DNA of 64,000 nucleotides from Clostridium algidicarnis DSM 15099 (GTDB lineage Bacteria; Bacillota; Clostridia; Clostridiales; Clostridiaceae). Shown piece by piece: positions 56,212-64,000 of this stretch; positions within the stretch are counted from its first letter, which is position 1, and each line of letters starts with the position of its first letter. The position numbers and the translations under genes are program-made. The stretch is from assembly GCF_002934235.1 (NCBI RefSeq), contig NZ_PTIS01000004.1, forward strand, positions 79,276 to 143,275. Reading direction: 5' to 3'. The notes under the pieces are model-generated. The model did not search any database. It had not been told where the DNA came from and saw only the letters and a list, made by a program, of their open reading frames with translations.

Positions 56212-57039
56212 ATGATAGATATATTAAATATAAGTATTCAAAAAAGAGGTACTCCTTATGAAAAATCAACCTTATTTTCTAAAATTACAGATAAAATGAA
56301 ATGTAGTATAGATAATAAAATTTATGTTAAGGAAATAGATTTAAATATACATTGTGGCAGGTTACCTCAAAATAAACACCACGTATCTTACGTAAATAAT
56401 ATAAAAAATGTAACAAATAAAATGAAAAGCAATGATTTTATTATAAGTCCAAAAGGTATTAGAGAATATGATTATTATTTTACCAATGACTTTCAAAAAG
56501 AACTCTTTTCATATAGTGTAGTTAAGAGCATAAAATTAATTCTTAGAAAAACTAATAAGTCTTTAAAAAATAGCACTATATTAATAGACGAAGCCTCAGA
56601 TCCTAAAGTATATGGTATATTAAAAGAAGTTTCTAAAAGTTGTAGACATATAATACTGTTATCAAAGAACATAAAAGAAACTTTAAAAATACAACAAAAT
56701 ATAATATCAAACTTTGGAGTTTCACCAGAGGTAACTAGTGATGAGAAATATGCTTTAAAATTATGTGATTTTATTATAAGTACTAAGGAAAAAAGTTATG
56801 AATATTGTGATAATATATGGTATATTAACAATCGAGATTTACCTTTTAAATTAAAAGGAACAGTAATAAATGACATATCATTTAAAACCCAATGGAATGA
56901 ACTTTCAAGTGATGTATCTCCAGAGCTTATAGGAGCTATACTGAGCCAAATGCAAGGAAAAGATGTAGAAAGTGCTTTAAGGTATAATGGAGTATTTATT
57001 CATAAAATAAAATTTAATGAAAACCTAATAGATATATAG
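56212..57039 (+). CDS. uncharacterised protein with a Rossmann-like layout
   Basis: 275 residues; I do not recognise the family. ATG at 56212 follows ATGAGGTGA. From about residue 115 the sequence has a strand-helix-strand pattern of dinucleotide-binding domains (NSTILIDEASDPKVYGILKEV, then HIILLSKN, then SPEVTSDEKYALKLCDFIIST), with an acidic patch and no GxGxxG loop. The N-terminal 110 residues hold many lysines and two cysteines. No signal peptide. It lies between dusB and greA, 51 bases after dusB, as the last gene of that cluster. A sporulation or regulatory role cannot be judged. Confidence 0.65.
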   Translation: MIDILNISIQKRGTPYEKSTLFSKITDKMKCSIDNKIYVKEIDLNIHCGRLPQNKHHVSYVNNIKNVTNKMKSNDFIISPKGIREYDYYFTNDFQKELFSYSVVKSIKLILRKTNKSLKNSTILIDEASDPKVYGILKEVSKSCRHIILLSKNIKETLKIQQNIISNFGVSPEVTSDEKYALKLCDFIISTKEKSYEYCDNIWYINNRDLPFKLKGTVINDISFKTQWNELSSDVSPELIGAILSQMQGKDVESALRYNGVFIHKIKFNENLIDI

Positions 57040-57053
57040 CTTAAAAGGGTATG

Positions 57054-57083
57054 TTGACAAATACATTTTAGCTGATTTATAAT
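57054..57083 (+). promoter_or_regulatory. sigma-A promoter of greA-lysS
   Basis: TTGACA, 18-base spacer, TATAAT. The start codon of greA is 98 bases downstream. Confidence 0.75.
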
Positions 57084-57094
57084 TATTAGAATGT

Positions 57095-57125
57095 GCTTGA
57101 CTTATATATAAATCAAGCTTTTATT
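57095..57125 (+). terminator. hairpin with T-tract at the start of the greA leader
   Basis: GCTTGA-C-TTATA at 57095-57106 pairs with TATAA-A-TCAAGC, followed by TTTTATT. The predicted transcript starts only a few bases before it, so it may be a 5' stabilising hairpin or an attenuator rather than an ordinary terminator. Confidence 0.5.
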
Positions 57126-57181
57126 AATAATAGAGTATAAATATAAATATAAATATATTTAAATTAAAAGGGGAGAAAAAA

Positions 57182-57664
57182 ATGAACGAGGCAAGAAAAT
57201 ATATAATGACTTATGAGGGAGTTAAAAAATTAGAGCAAGAATTAGAACACTTAAAGACAGTTAGAAGAAAAGACATAACAGAAAAGATAAAGGTAGCTTT
57301 AGGTTATGGAGATTTGAGTGAAAACTCAGAATACGATGAAGCTAAGAATGAACAAGCATTTGTTGAAGGAAGAATTCTTCAACTAGAAAACATGCTAAAA
57401 AATGCTTCTGTTATTGATGAAAATGAAATTACTACAGATGCTGTATCTGTTGGATCTATAGTAAAGGTTAAAGATTATGAATTTGATGAAGAAGTAGAGT
57501 ATACTATAGTAGGATCAGCTGAAGCGGATCCTATGGAATTTAAGATATCTAATGAGTCACCTGTAGGGAGTTCCTTAGTAGGTAAAAAGGTTGGGGAAAT
57601 TATAGAAGTAAATGTTCCAGAAGGTGTAAGTAAGTTTGAGGTACTTAATATAAGAAGAGATTAA
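57182..57664 (+). CDS. greA: transcription elongation factor GreA
   Basis: 160 residues. GreA enters the secondary channel of RNA polymerase and triggers cleavage of backtracked RNA. The N-terminal coiled coil (about 1-75) has the tip motif [17 protein letters not shown] with the acidic catalytic residues; the C-terminal FKBP-like domain contains [19 protein letters not shown]. Ribosome binding site AAGGGGAG. It forms an operon with lysS, 25 bases away. Confidence 0.97.
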   Translation: MNEARKYIMTYEGVKKLEQELEHLKTVRRKDITEKIKVALGYGDLSENSEYDEAKNEQAFVEGRILQLENMLKNASVIDENEITTDAVSVGSIVKVKDYEFDEEVEYTIVGSAEADPMEFKISNESPVGSSLVGKKVGEIIEVNVPEGVSKFEVLNIRRD

Positions 57665-57689
57665 ACAAAGATTAATGGAGGGATAGCCA

Positions 57690-59195
57690 ATGGCAAATGA
57701 AGAAGTTAATATTAATGAACTTGAAGAAAAGTATGGTGAACAGGAAGCATTAAGAAGAGAAAAACTATTAGAATTACAATCAAATGGGAAGGATCCATTT
57801 GATGTTTATAGAGTTGAAAGAACTCATACTTCCTTACAGATTAAGGACAACTATGATACATTAGAAGGAAAAGAAGTAAAGCTTGCGGGTAGACTTATGT
57901 CAAAAAGGGTTCAAGGCAAAGCGGGTTTTGCAGATATTCATGATAAAGATGGCAGAATTCAGTTATTCATTAAAATAGACATATTAGGTGAAGAGAAACA
58001 TAAAGAGTTTAAATCTTTAGATATTGGAGATTTAATAAGTGTAACTGGTGAAGTTTTCAAAACAAGGACAGAAGAAATAAGTGTTAAGGTTTCAGAGTAC
58101 CAATTAATTTGTAAATCTTTAAAGCCACTACCAGAAAAGTGGCATGGTTTAAAAGATCCAGATTTAAGATATAGACAAAGAGAAGTTGATATAATAACAA
58201 ATCCAAAAGTAAAAGAAACGTTTATAATGAGATCTAAAATAATAAAATCCATAAGAGAGTTTCTAGACAATAGAGGATTCTTGGAAGTTGAAACACCTAT
58301 ATTATCACCTATTGCTGGTGGAGCAGCTGCAAGACCGTTTTCAACCCATCATAATGCTTTAGATATGGATATGTATCTTAGAATAGCAACAGAGCTATAT
58401 TTAAAAAGATGTATAGTTGCAGGATTTGAAAAAGTTTACGATATGGGTAAGAACTTTAGAAATGAAGGAATTGATGTAAGACATAACCCAGAATTTACAA
58501 TGATAGAATTATATGAAGCTTATGCAGATTATAACGATATTATGGAACTTACAGAAAACCTTGTTGCTTATGCATGTGAGAAGGTTCATGGAAAAACTGT
58601 AGTTAATTACGAAGGTACAGAAATAAATCTTACTCCACCATGGAGAAGAGCTACTATGGTAGATTTAGTTAAGGAATATGCAAATATAGATTTTAACGAG
58701 ATTAAAACTAATGAAGAAGCAATAGCAATAGCTAAAGAAAAACATTTGCAATTTAAAAAAGAAATAGAAGACTGTACTAAAGCAGATGTATTAAATGCTT
58801 TATTTGAGGAATATGCAGAAGAAAAATTGATACAACCAACTTTTGTGTGTGATTACCCTGTAGAAATCTCACCTCTTACTAAGAAAAAGAGAGGAAACCC
58901 AGAATATACAGAAAGATTCGAAGGATTCATATATGGAAGAGAAATATGTAATGCTTACTCAGAATTAAATGATCCTATAGTTCAAAGAGATAGATTTAAT
59001 CAACAAGCTAAAGAAAGAGAGCTTGGGGATGATGAAGCTTACGTAATAGACGAAGAATTTATGAGCGCATTAGAAACAGGAATGCCTCCTACAGGTGGAC
59101 TTGGAATAGGAATAGATAGGATAGTAATGTTCCTTACAGATTCACATTCTATAAGAGACGTTATATTATTCCCAACAATGAAGCCACAAAATTAA
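57690..59195 (+). CDS. lysS: lysyl-tRNA synthetase, class II
   Basis: 501 residues. An N-terminal OB-fold anticodon-binding domain (about 60-150, [25 protein letters not shown]) is joined to a class II core: motif 1 [21 protein letters not shown], motif 2 [18 protein letters not shown] and motif 3 [14 protein letters not shown]. It starts with a short charged helix, [17 protein letters not shown], typical of bacterial LysRS. Ribosome binding site ATGGAGGGA. A terminator follows. Confidence 0.97.
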   Translation: MANEEVNINELEEKYGEQEALRREKLLELQSNGKDPFDVYRVERTHTSLQIKDNYDTLEGKEVKLAGRLMSKRVQGKAGFADIHDKDGRIQLFIKIDILGEEKHKEFKSLDIGDLISVTGEVFKTRTEEISVKVSEYQLICKSLKPLPEKWHGLKDPDLRYRQREVDIITNPKVKETFIMRSKIIKSIREFLDNRGFLEVETPILSPIAGGAAARPFSTHHNALDMDMYLRIATELYLKRCIVAGFEKVYDMGKNFRNEGIDVRHNPEFTMIELYEAYADYNDIMELTENLVAYACEKVHGKTVVNYEGTEINLTPPWRRATMVDLVKEYANIDFNEIKTNEEAIAIAKEKHLQFKKEIEDCTKADVLNALFEEYAEEKLIQPTFVCDYPVEISPLTKKKRGNPEYTERFEGFIYGREICNAYSELNDPIVQRDRFNQQAKERELGDDEAYVIDEEFMSALETGMPPTGGLGIGIDRIVMFLTDSHSIRDVILFPTMKPQN

Positions 59196-59206
59196 CAAAA
59201 GACATA

Positions 59207-59247
59207 AAACAAGTTCTAAATGTAAATAATTTTTTAGAACTTGTTTT
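59207..59247 (+). terminator. terminator after lysS
   Basis: A 14-base perfect stem (AAACAAGTTCTAAA and complement) followed by Ts. Confidence 0.92.
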
Positions 59248-59272
59248 TTATAAAAAAAGTTTTAAAAATATG

Positions 59273-59300
59273 TTGCATTTTAAAAATAAATTGATATAAT
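59273..59300 (+). promoter_or_regulatory. promoter of the tRNA-Asn gene
   Basis: TTGCAT, 16-base spacer, TATAAT, 16 bases before the tRNA. Confidence 0.65.
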
Positions 59301-59316
59301 GATAGTGTAATGATAT

Positions 59317-59391
<75 letters not shown>

Positions 59392-59469
59392 TTTTTTTAA
59401 TATATTAATTACATATATACTAAAGGTCTTCAAAAATAGACATTGGTATGATATTAATAACTTAATACA

Positions 59470-59650
59470 ATTTCACAATGATAAAGAATAGTAACTTTAA
59501 TTACTTTTTAGAGAGATGGTACAAGGTGCAAACCATTATTGTAATAAAGTGAAAGGAGCTTTTGAGTGATACTACATTTTAAAGTAGGGCTATTGCCAAT
59601 AAGGGTGGAACCGCGGAAAATATTTCGTCCCTTTTAGGTAAGGCTTTTTT
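59470..59650 (+). promoter_or_regulatory. T-box riboswitch of glyS
   Basis: The T-box AAGGGTGGAACCGCGG lies at about 59599-59614, followed by a terminator-like helix (TTCGTCCCTTTT) and a T-run. Stem I shows the AGAGAG element and a specifier domain before GAGTGATAC; the exact Gly codon (GGA in GAAAGGAGC is a candidate) is uncertain. Uncharged tRNA-Gly should turn on glyS. Confidence 0.93.
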
Positions 59651-59688
59651 TATTACCCATTTTTAATAATAAATAGGAGGTAACTTAT

Positions 59689-61080
59689 ATGACGTTTGAA
59701 AAAACAATGGATAAAGTTGTAGGACTTTGTAAGGGAAGAGGATTTGTATATCCAGGATCAGAGATATATGGAGGACTTGCAAATTCTTGGGATTATGGTC
59801 CTTTAGGCGTAGAACTTAAAAATAATGTTAAAAAGGCTTGGTGGCAAAAGTTTGTACAGGGAAATCCTTATAATGTTGGAGTAGACTGTGCAATACTTAT
59901 GAATAACGAAGTGTGGATTGCTTCAGGGCATATTGGCGGGTTTTCTGATCCTCTCATGGATTGTAAAGAATGCAAATCAAGATTTAGAGCAGATAAGTTA
60001 GTTGAAGATCATATGACAGAAAATGGAGCAGAGGTAGCTTCAGCTGATGGTTGGAGTAACGAAGAATTAAAAGAGTACATTGATAGCAATGACATACACT
60101 GTCCAAAATGTGCAAAGAAAAACTTTACAGATATAAGAAAGTTTAACCTTATGTTTAAAACCTTTCAAGGAGTAACAGAAGATGCTAAATCAGAAATATA
60201 TTTAAGACCAGAAACAGCTCAAGGTATATTTGTTAACTTTAAAAATGTACAAAGAACCTCAAGAAAAAAGATACCATTTGGTATAGGTCAAATAGGTAAG
60301 TCCTTTAGAAATGAGATAACACCTGGAAACTTTACTTTTAGAACTAGAGAATTTGAACAAATGGAATTGGAATTCTTTTGTAAGCCAGGAACTGATTTAG
60401 AATGGTTTGAATATTGGAGAGATTATTGCTGGAATTTCCTATTAAATTTAGGAATGGGAAAAGACAATTTAAGAATGAGAGATCATGCTAAAGAGGAACT
60501 TTCATTTTATAGTAAAGCTACATCAGATATAGAATACCTGTTTCCATTTGGATGGGGCGAACTTTGGGGTATAGCAGATAGAACGGATTATGACTTGAAA
60601 AAACATGCAGATAATTCAGGAGAAGATATGAGCTATTTAGATCCTACTACAAATGAAAAATATGTGCCTTACTGCATAGAACCTTCATTAGGAGCAGATA
60701 GAGTTGTATTAGCATTTCTTTCTGAAGCTTATGAAGAAGAGGAATTAGAAGGTGGAGATGTAAGGACAGTATTACACCTGCATCCAGCTTTAGCACCTTT
60801 TAAAGCTGCAGTGTTACCCCTTAGTAAAAAGCTTTCTGAAAAATCTACAGAAGTTTATTCTAAATTAAGAGAAGAATTTAATGTGGATTATGATGAAGCA
60901 GGAAGTATAGGTAAGAGATATAGAAGAGAAGACGAAATAGGAACACCATACTGTATTACAGTAGACTTCCAAACTCTTGAAGATGACACTGTTACTATAA
61001 GAGATAGAGATACAATGAAACAGGTAAGAATGAATATAGATGAACTATCAGAATTTATAAAGTTAAAGATGAAATTTTAA
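59689..61080 (+). CDS. glyS: glycyl-tRNA synthetase, dimeric type
   Basis: 463 residues, class II alpha2 enzyme (GlyQS/GRS1 type) rather than the alpha2beta2 form. It starts [30 protein letters not shown] CxxC pair (DCKEC) and CPKC in the insertion region are seen, motif 2 is [28 protein letters not shown], and the C-terminal anticodon-binding domain starts near residue 365 ([11 protein letters not shown]). Ribosome binding site TAGGAGG. It is regulated by the T-box upstream and stands alone. Confidence 0.97.
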   Translation: MTFEKTMDKVVGLCKGRGFVYPGSEIYGGLANSWDYGPLGVELKNNVKKAWWQKFVQGNPYNVGVDCAILMNNEVWIASGHIGGFSDPLMDCKECKSRFRADKLVEDHMTENGAEVASADGWSNEELKEYIDSNDIHCPKCAKKNFTDIRKFNLMFKTFQGVTEDAKSEIYLRPETAQGIFVNFKNVQRTSRKKIPFGIGQIGKSFRNEITPGNFTFRTREFEQMELEFFCKPGTDLEWFEYWRDYCWNFLLNLGMGKDNLRMRDHAKEELSFYSKATSDIEYLFPFGWGELWGIADRTDYDLKKHADNSGEDMSYLDPTTNEKYVPYCIEPSLGADRVVLAFLSEAYEEEELEGGDVRTVLHLHPALAPFKAAVLPLSKKLSEKSTEVYSKLREEFNVDYDEAGSIGKRYRREDEIGTPYCITVDFQTLEDDTVTIRDRDTMKQVRMNIDELSEFIKLKMKF

Positions 61081-61107
61081 TTTGTATTTAAATAAATATA
61101 AATACTT

Positions 61108-61149
61108 AAAAGGCAAGTAGGGTTATTTTTATAGCCTTACTTGTCTTTT
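61108..61149 (+). terminator. terminator after glyS
   Basis: A long stem (AAAAGGCAAGTAGGGTTAT region with complement at 61131-61149, some G-T pairs), then T-rich. It may serve the convergent ogt gene too. Confidence 0.85.
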
Positions 61150-61180
61150 ATTTAATTTAAGGGTGTCTTTATTTAGTAAA

Positions 61181-61654
61181 TCATAATAAGTTTTTGAATT
61201 TACCTTCATGATTTAAAAGCCATTGCTTTTTCCAAAGCCCACCGTTATACCCTATAAGATTACCATTACTACCTATAACCCTATGGCAGGGAATTATAAT
61301 AGCAAGGTTATTTTTATTGTTAGCACCACCTACGGCTCTAACCGATTTTTCATTTTTAATTTTACATGCTATTTCTTTATAGCTACAAGTGCATCCATAA
61401 GGTATAGTTTTTAATGCATTCCAAACCTTTATCTGAAAAGGAGTGCCTTTGTTATAAAACATATCTATATCGAAGTCTTTTCTAAGACCTTTAAAATAAT
61501 CATCAAGTTGAGTAATACAATTTAAAATTAAATCATTAGTTACAGATTCGCTTAAGTTGTCAACGAAGTTAATTGAAAATATGCCTTTATCTTTAGCTAA
61601 TATTTCTATTATGCCAATTGGTGACCGGTAATATCCTTTAAATTCTTTATCCAT
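61181..61654 (-). CDS. ogt: methylated-DNA--[protein]-cysteine S-methyltransferase
   Basis: 157 residues. A suicide repair protein that takes methyl from O6-methylguanine onto its cysteine. The active site IIPCHRVIGSNG and the GYNGGLWKKQWLLNHE end are clear; the helix-turn-helix region is GTPFQIKVWNALKTIPYGCTCSYKEIA. ATG at 61654 follows AAAGGTGGA; the longer frame from 61675 lacks a ribosome binding site. Single gene, convergent with glyS and divergent from murD. The N-terminal domain is short, as in Ogt. Confidence 0.95.
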   Translation of the reverse strand: MDKEFKGYYRSPIGIIEILAKDKGIFSINFVDNLSESVTNDLILNCITQLDDYFKGLRKDFDIDMFYNKGTPFQIKVWNALKTIPYGCTCSYKEIACKIKNEKSVRAVGGANNKNNLAIIIPCHRVIGSNGNLIGYNGGLWKKQWLLNHEGKFKNLL

Positions 61655-61859
61655 ATTTAATCCACCTTTACACATTAATTATACCTATATATTATTAGAA
61701 ATGAACACAAATTACTATTATATAAGCTACAAATTCTTAACTTATTTTAATTAATATGATAGAATCATTTTAAACACAAATGTTATCATGATGTAATATT
61801 TTAAAATATAAAATTTGTTATATAAAATACAGGGCTTATTATTAAATTGGAGGTAGGTT

Positions 61860-63242
61860 ATGTCTAAGAAAAAATTCAAGGAGTTTGAGGAATATATAAA
61901 AAGTAAGAGAGTTGCGGTAGTTGGTGTAGGGGTAAGTAATATACCGCTTATAAGTTTTTTAGTTGATATGGGAGCTAAAGTTACAGCCTTTGATAAAAAG
62001 ACAGAATTAGAACTAGGAGATATAGTTAAAGAATTAGAAGCGAAGTCTGTAAATTTTGTATTAGGGGAAGATTACCTAGATAAGCTTTCTAACTTTGAAG
62101 TTATATTTAAAACACCATCTATGAGAATAGATAGTAAGGAGCTTCTTAGAGCTAAAAGTGAAGGTTCCTATATAACATCTGAAATGGAAGAGTTTATAAG
62201 ATACTGCCCAGCGAAGATATATGGAGTAACTGGTAGTGACGGAAAGACTACTACTACTACAATAATATATAATCTTTTAAAAGAGCAAGGGTACAAGACT
62301 TGGGTAGGTGGTAATATAGGTACACCTTTATTTTCAGATATAAAAAAAATAAAACCGGAAGATAGAGTGGTAATAGAACTATCTAGTTTTCAATTAATGA
62401 CCATGGATGTTTGTCCAGAAGTTTCAATTGTAACAAATCTTACACCGAATCATTTAGATATTCATAAAGGTATGGAAGAATATATAGAATCTAAGAAGAA
62501 TATATTTTTAAATCAAGATAGACAGGGATTGTTAATATTAAATAGAGAGAATAGTATTACTTATGAAATGAAGGATGAGGCTAAAGGCAAGGTAGAATTT
62601 TTTAGTAGCAAAAGATTCCTAAGCGATGGAGCTTACTATAAGGATGGGATCTTGTATTTAAAAGATGAGGCTATATGCAAAGAAAAGAATATGGCTGTTA
62701 GAGGAATTCACAATGTAGAGAATTATATGGCTGCATTTTTAGCTGTAGAGCATGAAGTTAGCAAAGAGACTATGGCAAAGGTATTTAGCAGTTTTAAGGG
62801 TGTTCCTCATAGAAATGAATTCGTAAGAGAAGTTAAGGGAGTAAGATATTATAATGATTCTATAGGATCAAGCCCTACTAGAACTCTTGCAACTATATCT
62901 GTTTTTGAAAAGCCTGTTATATTAATTGCAGGAGGATATGATAAAGCCATACCTTTTGAACCATTAGCAAATGAAGGTTACAATAATATAAAATCAATTA
63001 TATTACTTGGCAATACAAAAGAAAAGATAAAAGGGGTATTTGAAGAATTAAAAAGATCTAAAGGTATAGATATACCTATATATGAAGTGGATTCATTAGA
63101 AGAAGCTGTGATAAAGGCTCAATCAATATCAAGCTATGAAGATAACGTAGTGTTATCGCCAGCTTGTGCAAGTTTCGATATGTTTAAAAATTTCGAGGTT
63201 AGAGGAAATAAGTTTAAAGAGTTAGTTAATAATTTAAAATAA
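61860..63242 (+). CDS. murD: UDP-N-acetylmuramoyl-L-alanine--D-glutamate ligase
   Basis: 460 residues. Adds D-glutamate to the peptidoglycan precursor. The ATP P-loop is [16 protein letters not shown], with [31 protein letters not shown] and the C-terminal [19 protein letters not shown] and [17 protein letters not shown]. The first domain has a Rossmann loop [12 protein letters not shown]. It lies away from any mur cluster, directly upstream of an rRNA operon. Ribosome binding site TTGGAGGTAGG. A hairpin downstream may be its terminator. Confidence 0.96.
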   Translation: MSKKKFKEFEEYIKSKRVAVVGVGVSNIPLISFLVDMGAKVTAFDKKTELELGDIVKELEAKSVNFVLGEDYLDKLSNFEVIFKTPSMRIDSKELLRAKSEGSYITSEMEEFIRYCPAKIYGVTGSDGKTTTTTIIYNLLKEQGYKTWVGGNIGTPLFSDIKKIKPEDRVVIELSSFQLMTMDVCPEVSIVTNLTPNHLDIHKGMEEYIESKKNIFLNQDRQGLLILNRENSITYEMKDEAKGKVEFFSSKRFLSDGAYYKDGILYLKDEAICKEKNMAVRGIHNVENYMAAFLAVEHEVSKETMAKVFSSFKGVPHRNEFVREVKGVRYYNDSIGSSPTRTLATISVFEKPVILIAGGYDKAIPFEPLANEGYNNIKSIILLGNTKEKIKGVFEELKRSKGIDIPIYEVDSLEEAVIKAQSISSYEDNVVLSPACASFDMFKNFEVRGNKFKELVNNLK

Positions 63243-63289
63243 ATTACTTTTAATACAATAAGTAGACATATATAAAATAATATTATACG

Positions 63290-63298
63290 TGTGGATAA
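63290..63298 (-). promoter_or_regulatory. perfect DnaA box
   Basis: TGTGGATAA, the inverse of TTATCCACA, in the spacer after murD. A single box can occur by chance in AT-rich DNA. Confidence 0.3.
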
Positions 63299-63360
63299 AA
63301 CATAAGTTAGCACTTTCGCATTTCAAGATATTATTATATGAAATATACCAGATTAATAAA

Positions 63361-63399
63361 TAAAGAATTATATATAAACTTTAAATATATAATTCTTTA
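63361..63399 (+). terminator. AT-only hairpin, probable murD terminator
   Basis: A 15-base perfect stem (TAAAGAATTATATAT and complement) with a nine-base loop and a weak T-rich tail. The rest of the 63243-63676 gap is AT-rich; it holds a perfect DnaA box (63290-63298) and no gene I can support. Confidence 0.55.
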
Positions 63400-63676
63400 T
63401 TTAATTAAATATCAATATTCAAGGTGTGATTTTTATAATGAATGAATGTATGGTGATATATTTAAAACAAACACTTCCTAGTGTATCCACTTAAGATATA
63501 TCTAGATATAAATAGTAAATAGGTGAAAAAGGGATATAATAAGCTTAAATGGACTATAATAACCATCGCAGCGAGATAATATAATGTTATTATAAATGAG
63601 CACTCGAGAGAGTTGCACAAGATTCACCAAAAGTTGACTACATAGTATAAGAACATTAAAGATTCTAAAAAACTTG

Positions 63677-63705
63677 TTGACAACTTACAAAACAAATGAT
63701 ATACT
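63677..63705 (+). promoter_or_regulatory. rRNA operon promoter
   Basis: TTGACA, 17-base spacer, TATACT. About 205 bases of leader follow to the 16S gene, with a GCTTC/GAAGC hairpin near its start and the TTGATCTTTGAAAATTG box common in clostridial rrn leaders (63734-63750). Confidence 0.85.
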
Positions 63706-63912
63706 AATATAGTTGCTTCATTAAAGAAGCACATTGATCTTTGAAAATTGAACAGAAAAGATATATAAAGACCAGCAATTCTTTTGAATTATGTAATTGA
63801 GTAGATTAAACTTACTTAGAGAATTCAGATTCAGATATTCTGAAAATGGAAACTCACTCAGCAAAGCTGAGGAGTAAAAGTCTATACCAAATCACAGATT
63901 TGGAATATACTT

Positions 63913-64000
63913 TTAAATTGAGAGTTTGATCCTGGCTCAGGACGAACGCTGGCGGCGTGCTTAACACATGCAAGTCGAGCGAAGTTATTCCTTCGGGGAT
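63913..64000 (+). rRNA. 16S ribosomal RNA, 5' end only
   Basis: GAGAGTTTGATCCTGGCTCAG and GACGAACGCTGGCGGCGTGC, then CACATGCAAGTCGAGCG, are the universal 5' region of 16S rRNA, here with a clostridial V1 start. The gene runs past the window end. The exact 5' terminus may differ by a few bases. Confidence 0.97.

Noticed and set aside
63439..63495. 18-codon ORF with AAGGTG upstream in the spacer before the rRNA operon
   Set aside because: The spacing to the start is long, the peptide has no recognisable feature and no gene follows it directly.

Overview
The window is AT-rich chromosomal DNA from a spore-forming low-GC Firmicute, most likely Clostridium sensu stricto or a close relative. The evidence is the set of sporulation genes (spoVG, spoVT, spoVB-like, yabP, yabQ, spoIIE), T-box-regulated tRNA synthetase genes, strong AGGAGG-type ribosome binding sites and AT-rich codon use. 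The species cannot be named from the sequence alone. The window opens inside metG and ends about 90 bases into a 16S rRNA gene.

The backbone follows the origin-proximal gene order known from Bacillus subtilis: metG-tatD-yabE-rnmV-ksgA (1-8000), purR-spoVG-glmU-prs (24.7-28.5 kb), pth-mfd-prsA-spoVT-spoVB-mazG-hup-rqcP-yabP-yabQ-divIC-yabR (32-44 kb), spoIIE-tilS-hpt-ftsH (45.6-52 kb), then coaX-dusB-greA-lysS and an rRNA operon (54-64 kb). Between ksgA and purR lies a block of other genes, many on the minus strand. It holds lgt with a lipoprotein gene, an Mrp ATPase with a small ferredoxin, a degV-padR operon, a DUF3048 lipoprotein gene, pepA, a phosphohexomutase gene, T-box-controlled asnS, murC and an HD-GYP gene. 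A two-component system with an HtrA-like protein sits between prs and pth. fhs lies between ftsH and coaX. glyS (T-box), ogt and murD lie between lysS and the rRNA operon.

The genes serve translation (MetRS, AsnRS, LysRS, GlyRS, nine tRNAs, KsgA, RNase M5, TilS, DusB, Pth, RqcP, 16S rRNA), precursor supply (Prs, Hpt, CoaX, Fhs, GlmU), the cell wall (MurC, MurD, GlmU), quality control (FtsH, PrsA, HtrA-like, Mfd) and sporulation. Promoter-like sequences fit this: a sigma-H-like promoter before spoVG, a sigma-G-like one before spoVT, and a sigma-A promoter with a 21-base spacer before spoIIE, as expected of a Spo0A-activated promoter.

I see no insertion sequence, prophage, CRISPR array or defence island. 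The unusual items are: a structured, relatively GC-rich RNA candidate upstream of the DUF3048 lipoprotein gene; an HtrA family member that has lost the catalytic His and Ser; a tRNA Leu-fMet-Met cassette repeated at an exact 292-base period; a leader with a small ORF and a hairpin covering its Shine-Dalgarno before yabP; a hairpin between Shine-Dalgarno and start codon of fhs; a tandem palindromic operator before degV-padR; a perfect 20-base inverted repeat beside a Crp-like site; and several short or unassigned genes.
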